5,191 bases of DNA from positions 1 to 5,191 of the forward strand of contig CAKVBG010000069.1 in the NCBI GenBank assembly GCA_934725345.1, given 5' to 3'. A program made the translations under genes and the position numbers. The notes below the pieces were generated by a model. The model searched no databases. It was not told the origin of the DNA and saw only the letters and a list, made by a program, of their open reading frames with translations. Below are positions 1 to 5,191 of this stretch, piece after piece; the stretch's first letter is position 1, and every line of letters begins with the position of its first letter. The stretch comes from an uncultured Eubacteriales bacterium. GTDB lineage: Bacteria; Bacillota; Clostridia; Oscillospirales; Acutalibacteraceae.

Positions 1-1
1 G

Positions 2-91
2 CTACAGAGGGAGAGGGTTAATAAAGTTGTAAATGTATATAATGATGGAGAAAATGCAGAGAGAATTTGGAGAAAGGTAAAGGGTGATTAA
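2..91 (+). CDS. C-terminal end of an upstream gene (partial), possibly a glycerophosphotransferase or glycosyltransferase
   Basis: An open frame enters from the left edge and ends at TAA 89-91, leaving 29 codons. The visible tail includes NVYNDGENAERIWRKVKGD. Its composition is protein-like, and the frame is the only one that stays open up to the start of the next gene. A C-terminal stretch of the type 'DG-N-x-E-R-I-W' reminds me of the ends of CDP-glycerol glycerophosphotransferases, which would suit the neighbours, but 29 residues are too few to assign a family. The stop codon is immediately followed by the ATG of the next gene (TAAATG). This suggests one transcript and translational coupling between the two. 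I am fairly sure it is coding and unsure of its function. Confidence 0.6.
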   Translation, partial: LQRERVNKVVNVYNDGENAERIWRKVKGD

Positions 92-2179
92 ATGAATAAG
101 AGAATATCCTGGATCGTAGTAGCAGTGCTTGTGTTCAGCCTGTTGGGAAGTGTACAGACAGTACAGGCAACAGAGGAAACAATATCTGATAATACAGTTG
201 TGACGGATGCGTCAGCGGAAATATCGGCCAATGATGCAGGCACAGAAGATGTGGATGCGGAGGAATTGTCAGATGAGCAGGAAGAACTGGATGCAGAAGA
301 ACTTGTGAATGCGACAGCAACCGATGATGGTATGAAACTGTACGCGGTTTATATCGGAGAAAAAAGGGGAGATTGTGTATTGCTGGAATCCAATGGAGAA
401 TATCTTCTTATGGATCTTGGTACAAAAGATGCATATCCAAGGATCAAAGCACTTTTAAACAGTCTGGGGGTGACACATCTTTCTCTTTATATCAGTCATA
501 CACATTCTGACCACACAGGGGGATTGGAAGATGGTAACGGCTATGAAAGAATCAATAGCGACTTTCAGATCGATCATGTATATCTTCCCGATCAGAATCT
601 CGCGAAACCGGTAGATCATAGCTGGAATTATGAGAAATTTGTCTCTCTTTACGAAAAACACAATACAGAAAAAAGTGCATCGGAAGCCATTCATTATTTG
701 AAGGCAGGTGATACTTTTACGGTTGGTGCAGCAAAGGCAGAGGTGCTTGGACCTGTCAGTACAGAAAAACTGAAACGGCCAAAGAATCCTGCAAATAAAG
801 ATGCGGCTGACACGGGAGATTATGAGAATAACAATTCTCTGATCACAAAGTTTACCTGTGCGGGATATACATATCTGACTTGTGGTGATTGTCAGGATGA
901 GGAAGAAGCACTCTTGGTGAAACAATACGGAAATGCATTAAAAGCTGATATTTTTAAATTGTCACATCATGCGTATGCATCCGGTAATACACCTGAATTT
1001 CTGGCGTGTGTACAACCGACCTATTCCTTTGGAGAGTCAACGCAGGCAACTAATTATCTGACAGACTCTAATGGAATGCAGTATCGTGTGACCAGAAAGG
1101 CAAGAGAGACAGCACAGCAATATGGTATCTGTTATCTGACTGGTGATGAGGGGCAGACGCTGCTTTATCATGTGACAACTTCTGGTATTACGATGCAGAA
1201 ACTAAATGAGAATAATCAGGCGGGAGAAGTGTTTACAGGCTGGGTAAAGTTGTATGGAGCAGACGGTGTATATGAAAAATATGATTATTATTATTTGGGA
1301 AAAGATGGAAAGCCTGTAACCGGACTGCAGGAAATAGATGGAAAGAAATATTATTTTGGAAATGGTGGTTGTCTGGAAAAGGGAAATTATATAAAACAGG
1401 GTAATAAAGTTGTCTATAATGGCTGGGTCAAATATATGACTGGTAAAACCAGTTATGGAATGCGTTATTACGAGGAAAAAACCGGAGAAATGTATACAGG
1501 TATCCATAAGATAAACGGAACCACTTTCTATCTGGATCCGCAGACAGGATACCGTTCAAGTGGAATCCAGTATGTAGATGGTAAATACTATCAGTTTGGA
1601 AACGGTGGCGATCTGAAAAAGAATACATGGTTTTTTGATCCACAGAAAAAGAAACATTATGCGGGTAAGGACGGTGTTCTTTATACCGGATTTAAAACGA
1701 TCGCCAAAGAGAAATACTATTTTGATGATACTTCTTGTCTGGTTGTGGGTACTGCAAAGAACCCAATCTGTGAAATTAACGGAAAATATTATTATGTCAC
1801 AAAGACAGGTAAGATCCAGACAAATAAAACCTACGTAAAAAATGGCAAGAAGTATAAATTTAATAAAAAAGGTGTTATGACAAATGCACCCAAAGTAGCA
1901 AAAACAAAGATCAAAAAGGCAACAGCAACAACAGGCGGGATGAAACTGCAGTGGAAAAAGAACAAATCCGTGGCAGGATATGAGATTGCAATTGCAACAG
2001 GAAGAAAAGGACCTTATACAAAAGTAAAGACTATCAAAAAAAATAAAACTGTTTCTGCCAAAATCAAAAATCTAAAAAGCGGGCAAACGTATTATGTAAA
2101 AATGAGAAGCTATAAGAAAGTAAATGGAATCTGCTTTTATTCCGGCTATAGTTCTGTTAAAACGGTTGTCGTGAAGTAA
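92..2179 (+). CDS. Secreted MBL-fold hydrolase with wall-binding repeats and FN3 domain (Pce-like architecture)
   Basis: A 695-residue exported protein. Residues 1-26 form a Sec signal peptide (basic MNKR, hydrophobic core, likely cleavage after VQA). Residues 27-80 are a linker with 20 Asp/Glu and no Lys/Arg. Residues 81 to about 370 are a metallo-beta-lactamase domain: Asp108 in MDLG, the HTHSDH metal motif at 136-141, the GDC metal Asp at 266 and the SHH motif at 291-293. Its order and spacing match ComEC C-terminal domains and pneumococcal Pce. Residues 380-595 contain repeated Gly/aromatic units (DGKKYYF, NGKYYYV and similar) typical of choline- or glucan-binding cell-wall repeats. Residues 599-695 are a Lys-rich FN3 domain. 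The start is set by AGGGTG at 81-86 and the signal peptide. It probably hydrolyses a phosphoester or similar bond at the cell surface. Editing of teichoic acid is an inference from architecture and neighbours. The alternative is a nuclease-like or other phosphodiesterase. The fold is secure; the substrate is unknown. Confidence 0.93.
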   Translation: MNKRISWIVVAVLVFSLLGSVQTVQATEETISDNTVVTDASAEISANDAGTEDVDAEELSDEQEELDAEELVNATATDDGMKLYAVYIGEKRGDCVLLESNGEYLLMDLGTKDAYPRIKALLNSLGVTHLSLYISHTHSDHTGGLEDGNGYERINSDFQIDHVYLPDQNLAKPVDHSWNYEKFVSLYEKHNTEKSASEAIHYLKAGDTFTVGAAKAEVLGPVSTEKLKRPKNPANKDAADTGDYENNNSLITKFTCAGYTYLTCGDCQDEEEALLVKQYGNALKADIFKLSHHAYASGNTPEFLACVQPTYSFGESTQATNYLTDSNGMQYRVTRKARETAQQYGICYLTGDEGQTLLYHVTTSGITMQKLNENNQAGEVFTGWVKLYGADGVYEKYDYYYLGKDGKPVTGLQEIDGKKYYFGNGGCLEKGNYIKQGNKVVYNGWVKYMTGKTSYGMRYYEEKTGEMYTGIHKINGTTFYLDPQTGYRSSGIQYVDGKYYQFGNGGDLKKNTWFFDPQKKKHYAGKDGVLYTGFKTIAKEKYYFDDTSCLVVGTAKNPICEINGKYYYVTKTGKIQTNKTYVKNGKKYKFNKKGVMTNAPKVAKTKIKKATATTGGMKLQWKKNKSVAGYEIAIATGRKGPYTKVKTIKKNKTVSAKIKNLKSGQTYYVKMRSYKKVNGICFYSGYSSVKTVVVK
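1289..1630 (+). repeat. Cell-wall-binding supra-repeat, two copies about 80 codons apart
   Basis: Within the wall-binding region, residues 400-433 and 479-513 of the secreted hydrolase align with each other. Both contain a YL strand, then G(L/I)Q-x-(I/V)DGK-x-Y-x-FGNGG-x-L-x-K. The DGK of copy one (residue 416, nt 1337) and of copy two (residue 496, nt 1577) are exactly 80 codons apart, and GNGG occurs in both. Shorter and more degenerate units of about 20 residues lie between and after them. This is a protein-level repeat: the DNA of the two copies has diverged. Confidence 0.7.
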
Positions 2180-2200
2180 ATACGGCCAAATGTGCCAAGA

Positions 2201-2229
2201 TTGACAAATAAAAAGCCGACTGCTACACT
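2201..2229 (+). promoter_or_regulatory. Sigma-A-type promoter with extended -10, driving the exporter operon
   Basis: A consensus -35 box TTGACA (2201-2206) is followed after exactly 17 bp by TACACT (2224-2229, four of six matches to TATAAT). The TG at 2221-2222 supplies the extended -10 TGn. Transcription would begin around 2236, about 25 bp before the permease ATG. It lies in the only intergenic gap of the window, which makes a chance match less likely. It implies that the exporter and transferase genes can be expressed apart from the secreted hydrolase. Confidence 0.72.
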
Positions 2230-2261
2230 ATATGGGATAATGACGCAGGAAAGGATAAAAA

Positions 2262-3044
2262 ATGGCTAAATTAATAGAAGATGTCAAAAAATATCATAAA
2301 TATACCGTATATGCAGCCAAGTCTGAATTGAAGTCAGAGGTATCAACCTCTTATCTGAACTGGCTCTGGTGGATATTGGATCCATTGCTTTTTATGTGCG
2401 TATACAGTTTTGTATCTATTATAGTATTCGGTAAATCTGAAAAATATTTTGCTGCATTTGTTTTTGTGGGACTATCTGTTTGGAATTTTTTCAGTAAAAC
2501 AGTAAATGCAAGTGTTAAAATGGTAAAAAGTAACAGTTCTATTGTCAGTAAGGTATATATTCCCAAATACTTTCTGATCTTGCAGAGGATGCTGGTAAAC
2601 GGATTCAAGATGATGATCAGCTTTGCGCTTGTGCTTGTGATCATGGCATTATACAGAGTTCCGGTCAGCTTTAAGATCCTGTGTTTTTTTCCACTGCTGT
2701 TGATCCTTTTGGTGATCACATTTGCAGTTTCCGTCATTGTAATGCACTTTGGTGTATTTGTGGAAGATCTTGCGAATCTTGTAAATGTATTTTTACGACT
2801 TGTATTTTATCTTTCCGGTATTTTTTATTCTATTGGAAAGAGAGTCCATGGGATTTATGGGGCTATTCTTTTAAAATGCAACCCGGTAGCACTTATTATC
2901 TCCAATATGCGGGATGTCATGCTGTATGATACAAAACCGATGTATCTGCTTTTGCTTGTATGGCTTCTGATCGGACTGGCAGTTTCCTGGATCGGAATCA
3001 AAGTGATCTATAAATATGAAAACAGTTACGTAAAGGTGATTTAG
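2262..3044 (+). CDS. ABC-2 type polysaccharide/teichoic acid export permease
   Basis: A 260-residue integral membrane protein of the TagG/TarG/Wzm/KpsM family, the channel half of a lipid-linked polymer exporter in the cytoplasmic membrane. The N-terminus (1-35) is amphipathic and cytoplasmic. About six membrane segments are visible, near residues 36-57, 61-80, 115-131, 138-162, 175-190 and 228-248. Family-like signatures are the Trp-rich WLWWILDPLLF at 34-44, YIPKY at 99-103, and FYLSGIFYS at 182-190 followed by NP at 207-208 and an R-D pair (217-218) before the last helix. The length is normal for the family. The start is supported by AGGAAAGGA at 2247-2255. The ATPase gene follows after 2 bp, which is the standard pairing. 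The glycerophosphotransferase downstream favours teichoic acid over O-antigen or capsule as cargo, but the substrate is inferred. Confidence 0.93.
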   Translation: MAKLIEDVKKYHKYTVYAAKSELKSEVSTSYLNWLWWILDPLLFMCVYSFVSIIVFGKSEKYFAAFVFVGLSVWNFFSKTVNASVKMVKSNSSIVSKVYIPKYFLILQRMLVNGFKMMISFALVLVIMALYRVPVSFKILCFFPLLLILLVITFAVSVIVMHFGVFVEDLANLVNVFLRLVFYLSGIFYSIGKRVHGIYGAILLKCNPVALIISNMRDVMLYDTKPMYLLLLVWLLIGLAVSWIGIKVIYKYENSYVKVI

Positions 3045-3046
3045 TT

Positions 3047-3781
3047 ATGGCAAAGGAATGTGCAATTGCAGTCAATAATCTGCATATCAGATATCGTTGT
3101 ATCAAGGCTTTCTCTATTAAGAAAAGCCTGTTTTCCCTGAAAAAATCAAAGACAGAAGTGTTTGAAGCTGTAAGAGGTGTTACTTTTGAAGTGGAAAAAG
3201 GAGAGATCCTTGGAATTGTCGGGAAAAATGGCAGCGGTAAGTCTACTATGTTGAAGTCGATTGCCGGTATTTTTTCACCGGATGAGGGTACGATTGATCT
3301 GAAAGGAAATTCAGTTTCTCTTTTATCAATCGGTGTTGGCTTTCAAAAACAACTGACAGGTCGGGAAAATATTTTGCTGTCAGGTATGCTTCTTGGTTTC
3401 ACGGAAGAGGAAGTTCGTGCCAAAATGGAAGATATTATTGAATTTGCAGGACTTGGGAAATTTATTGATATGCCTGTTAAAACTTATTCCAGTGGTATGT
3501 ATTCTAAGTTGGCATTTTCCATTACAGCAAATCTGGAAACGGATATTATGTTGATTGATGAGGTGCTGAGTGTCGGGGATGCTAAGTTTAAAAAGAAAAG
3601 CTTTAAAAAGATGAAAGAACTGATTCAGGATGATAACCGGACAGTTATCATTGTTTCTCACAGTAGCGATACGATCCGGAAGCTGTGTAATAAGGTTTTA
3701 TGGCTGCACGATGGAGAAATCCGTATGTATGGAGAAACAGAGGAAGTCATGGACGCTTATGATGCTTTTATGGACAAATAG
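3047..3781 (+). CDS. ABC transporter ATP-binding protein of polysaccharide/teichoic acid exporter
   Basis: A 244-residue cytoplasmic ATPase of the TagH/TarH/Wzt/KpsT family that powers the permease encoded just upstream. Visible motifs are Walker A GKNGSGKST at 59-67, a Q-loop Gln at 100 (GFQKQLTGRENI), the family's variant signature YSSGM at 147-151 in place of LSGGQ, Walker B DIMLIDE at 166-172 and the H-loop His at 205 (VSHSS). The extended N-terminal segment before the first strand (residues 10-45) and the YSSGM signature are characteristic of polymer exporters. The protein ends soon after the nucleotide-binding domain. It therefore lacks the C-terminal glycan-recognition domain of Wzt proteins and the long extracytoplasmic extension of B. 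subtilis TagH, and resembles the short S. aureus TarH form. AGGTGA at 3034-3039 sets the start, and the 2-bp gap after the permease indicates coupling. Confidence 0.94.
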   Translation: MAKECAIAVNNLHIRYRCIKAFSIKKSLFSLKKSKTEVFEAVRGVTFEVEKGEILGIVGKNGSGKSTMLKSIAGIFSPDEGTIDLKGNSVSLLSIGVGFQKQLTGRENILLSGMLLGFTEEEVRAKMEDIIEFAGLGKFIDMPVKTYSSGMYSKLAFSITANLETDIMLIDEVLSVGDAKFKKKSFKKMKELIQDDNRTVIIVSHSSDTIRKLCNKVLWLHDGEIRMYGETEEVMDAYDAFMDK

Positions 3782-3784
3782 ATT

Positions 3785-3790
3785 GGAAAG
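3785..3790 (+). promoter_or_regulatory. Ribosome binding site for the true 5' end of the split transferase gene
   Basis: GGAAAG lies five bases before ATG 3796, right after the ATPase stop (3779-3781). A second good site, AAAGG at 3838-3842, sits seven bases before an in-frame ATG at 3850. Both serve the reading frame that ends at TGA 3934-3936. The downstream GTG at 3933 has only a weak AGG 11 bases before it. This placement argues that translation of the transferase was meant to begin at 3796 or 3850. Confidence 0.55.
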
Positions 3791-3795
3791 CAGTA

Positions 3796-3936
3796 ATGGG
3801 GTATTTGCAGACACATTTTAAACGAAATGGAATAGGGAAAGGCTGTATCATGCTGGTCGCGAAGGTTATATATGCCTGTGTAAAAAGACCTATTCTGTTC
3901 TTCGGCATTTTTGCAGACAGGCAGATCCGGGTGTGA
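3796..3936 (+). pseudogene. Detached 5' segment of the glycerophosphotransferase gene (46 codons before a frame change)
   Basis: Fourteen bases after the ATPase stop, ATG 3796 opens a frame of 46 codons ending at TGA 3934-3936. The product begins MGYLQTHFKRNGIGKG and then has a hydrophobic segment with KRPILFFGIF. That is the membrane-associating N-terminus expected before the first strand of this transferase family, and it resembles the start of the next gene (MNALYKKLRKVGFLG, then hydrophobic). The family body continues one frame back, from 3933. Both frames are open between 3822 and 3933, so one missing base in that stretch explains the split. The best candidate sites are the five-T run 3908-3912 and the five-A run 3882-3886. 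One extra T would give a smooth join reading FFGIFCRQADPGVILFEG. This could be a true mutation or a sequencing error. Confidence 0.6.
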
Positions 3937-5024
3937 TCCTTTTTGAGGGTAAACCGGATTTCTCGGACAATGCCAGAGTGCTTTTTTCCTATATGCAGGA
4001 AAAGATGCCTGAAAAGTATAAGATTGTCTGGCTGGTGGAAGATCCTGGGAAATATGAGGCATATGCCGGAAAGACAGTTACCTTTATCAGACGTACTACC
4101 CGCTATTCAGAACGTTATACGATGCGGGCAACACTCGCGGCGTGGCGCGCAGGTACGATTTTCTTTACCCACAGCCTGTATCAGATTTTTTATAAGCCAC
4201 ACGGACAGCGCTGGATCAATTTATGGCATGGTTGTGGTTATAAGGCAGCTAAAGGACAAAGTGAGCATATCTGTTTTGACTATTGTCTGGTTCCGGGAAA
4301 ATTGTTTATAGAGAGCAAAGCTGCTTTCTTTGCATGTGAAAAGGAAAAGCTCCTGACACTGGGATATCCGCGTTATGATCTGCTATTGTCTCCTTGTGAT
4401 CGTGTAAGGCATTTCCTGACCGAAAAGAAGGCACAGACGAGTACAGACAAGGTTATCATATGGATGCCTACGTATCGAAAAACAGAAGATTCCCGCTTTG
4501 CGGAGCATATTGAACTGGGACGTTATGGACTTCCGTTTATCCATGACAGAAAGCAGATGAAACAGTTGAATCATTGGTGCAGACAGCGCCGTATTTTGCT
4601 CCTGATCAAACATCATATGATGGAAACAGAAGTGGTAGAGGAACAACTGACATGTGTGCAGTTTATTCAGGAATCGGATCTGGAAATGGCCGGGATTCAG
4701 CTTTATGAACTTTTGGGGCAGACAGATGCGCTTGTGACGGATTATTCTTCGGTTGCGGTAGACTATATGCTCTGTGACAAACCTATTGCTTTTCTTTTGG
4801 AGGACTACGAGACATATCGGAAAAACAGAGGATTTGTATTTGCCGATCCGCTTCAGTATATGCCGGGATATCATGTCAGAAAAGCAGAAGAACTTTTGAA
4901 GTTTTTAGACGATATTGTGCAAGAGTCAGATATCTATAGAGATATGCGCCAGAGTCTGATGAATCTGATGCATAACAGAACGAATGATTATTGTGGGCGG
5001 TTGTTAGCCTATTTAAATTTATAG
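3933..5024 (+). CDS. CDP-glycerol glycerophosphotransferase family protein (5' end frameshifted)
   Basis: The 363-residue body is a TagF/TarF-type transferase (Glyphos_transf family, GT-B fold). It moves glycerol-phosphate from CDP-glycerol onto a lipid-linked acceptor at the cytoplasmic membrane face. Visible motifs are the first strand ILFEGKPDFSDNARVLF, NLWHGCGYK at 96-104 with the family's His in WHG, GYPRYD at 144-149, IWMPTYRKT at 176-184, IKHH at 225-228 (where relatives usually have an HP pair), and DALVTDYSSVAVDYML at 265-280 followed by KPIAFLLEDYETY. The GTG at 3933 has no good ribosome site and falls right at the first beta strand. The natural start is therefore 3796 or 3850 in another frame, and an intact protein would have about 410 residues. 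The GTG overlaps the TGA of the 5' fragment (GTGA), so reinitiation could still yield this body, without its membrane-associating N-terminus. It sits directly downstream of the exporter, apparently in the same operon. Confidence 0.88.
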   Translation: MILFEGKPDFSDNARVLFSYMQEKMPEKYKIVWLVEDPGKYEAYAGKTVTFIRRTTRYSERYTMRATLAAWRAGTIFFTHSLYQIFYKPHGQRWINLWHGCGYKAAKGQSEHICFDYCLVPGKLFIESKAAFFACEKEKLLTLGYPRYDLLLSPCDRVRHFLTEKKAQTSTDKVIIWMPTYRKTEDSRFAEHIELGRYGLPFIHDRKQMKQLNHWCRQRRILLLIKHHMMETEVVEEQLTCVQFIQESDLEMAGIQLYELLGQTDALVTDYSSVAVDYMLCDKPIAFLLEDYETYRKNRGFVFADPLQYMPGYHVRKAEELLKFLDDIVQESDIYRDMRQSLMNLMHNRTNDYCGRLLAYLNL

Positions 5025-5040
5025 AAACAGAGGGATCAAT

Positions 5041-5191
5041 ATGAATGCACTGTATAAAAAGCTGAGAAAAGTCGGTTTTTTGGGTACACTCTTATATTTG
5101 TTTTCCAAATTGTGGAATGCAATTGTAACAAAAAATCTTGTGAGGATCGGTAAAAAGAATCAAAAGATCGTGGAAAACAGAATGATATTTG
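5041..5191 (+). CDS. Start of a further gene, probably a second CDP-glycerol glycerophosphotransferase (partial)
   Basis: ATG 5041 follows AGAGGG (5029-5034) with a 6-base spacer and lies 16 bases after the previous stop. The frame stays open to the window edge, giving 50 codons. The product starts MNALYKKLRKVGFLGTLLYL, a basic amphipathic helix, continues through a hydrophobic/aromatic stretch (FSKLWNAIV), and ends with KKNQKIVENRMIF. In CDP-glycerol glycerophosphotransferases the first GT-B strand is typically introduced by '(K/E)NR-I-V/I-F-E', and the helix before it resembles the 5' fragment at 3796. I infer a paralogue of the upstream transferase, but the catalytic domain lies outside the window. 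Other envelope polymer enzymes are possible. Confidence 0.75.
   Translation, partial: MNALYKKLRKVGFLGTLLYLFSKLWNAIVTKNLVRIGKKNQKIVENRMIF

Noticed and set aside
455..925. 156-codon ORF on the - strand inside the MBL domain
   Set aside because: It lies entirely antisense to a clear coding domain with conserved motifs, is rich in Cys/Ile/Arg without domain logic, and I see no ribosome site or neighbouring gene to support it.
92..1201. Assignment of the MBL protein as ComEC or a competence DNA-uptake component
   Set aside because: The domain is ComEC-like, but the protein has a cleavable signal peptide, no multi-spanning competence domain, and wall-binding repeats. It is a secreted wall-associated enzyme rather than a DNA channel.
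2180..2215. Rho-independent terminator after the hydrolase gene
   Set aside because: Only a 3-bp GGC/GCC pairing around 2184-2197 is present, and no T-run follows. The A-rich tract at 2207-2214 is on the wrong strand for a + strand terminator.
2236..2241. GATAAT as the -10 box of the exporter promoter
   Set aside because: It is a good -10 match, but it would be 29 bp from the TTGACA and I see no other -35 at the right distance. TACACT at 17 bp with a TGn extension is better.
3925..3936. Programmed -1 ribosomal frameshift joining the two transferase frames
   Set aside because: No X-XXY-YYZ slippery heptamer lies at the frame junction ATC CGG GTG TGA, I see no strong downstream hairpin, and the homopolymers are only five bases long. 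A simple indel or reinitiation explains the data better.
3943..4311. 122-codon + strand ORF overlapping the transferase in another frame
   Set aside because: The overlapping frame carries the family motifs (NLWHG, GYPRYD). This one gives an Arg/Ser/Cys-rich product with no recognisable features.
4383..4874. 163-codon ORF on the - strand inside the glycerophosphotransferase
   Set aside because: It is the reverse shadow of a conserved catalytic region (the IKHH and DYSS motifs lie on the + strand). Its Arg/His/Cys-heavy composition is typical of antisense frames.

Overview
The window looks like part of a cell-envelope polymer locus, most likely wall or lipo-teichoic acid or another glycerol-phosphate-containing polymer, from a low-GC Gram-positive anaerobe of the Clostridia. 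A Lachnospiraceae gut commensal is my best guess. The reasons are AT-rich DNA with strong GGAGG-like ribosome binding sites, a secreted protein with choline-binding-type repeats and a lysine-rich C-terminal fibronectin III domain, and a two-gene polymer exporter next to CDP-glycerol glycerophosphotransferase genes. The genus assignment is inference. All credible genes are on the + strand and tightly packed.

Layout: (1) 2-91 is the last 29 codons of an unidentified gene. Its stop codon touches the start of the next gene. (2) 92-2179 encodes a 695-residue secreted protein: signal peptide, very acidic linker, ComEC/Pce-type metallo-beta-lactamase domain, aromatic/glycine wall-binding repeats, and an FN3 domain. 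(3) 2180-2261 is the only real intergenic gap. It holds a good sigma-A-type promoter (TTGACA, 17 bp, TGCTACACT). (4) 2262-3044 and 3047-3781 encode the permease and ATPase of an ABC-2 polysaccharide/teichoic acid exporter (TagGH/TarGH/Wzm-Wzt class). (5) 3796-5024 is a CDP-glycerol glycerophosphotransferase gene split by a one-base frame change. The 5' 46 codons and the 363-codon body are in different frames and overlap in a GTGA. (6) 5041 to the end is the start of another gene whose N-terminus resembles the same transferase family.

How the genes could work together: the glycerophosphotransferase(s) would build or extend a poly(glycerol-phosphate) or similar polymer on a lipid carrier in the cytoplasm, and the ABC pair would export it. 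The secreted metallo-hydrolase has the architecture of pneumococcal Pce (teichoic acid phosphorylcholine esterase: MBL catalytic domain plus choline-binding repeats), so it could trim or edit the exported polymer at the cell surface. That last link is the most interesting hypothesis in the window and rests on architecture and context, not on proof of substrate. I see no RNA genes, CRISPR array, insertion sequence, attachment site or origin.
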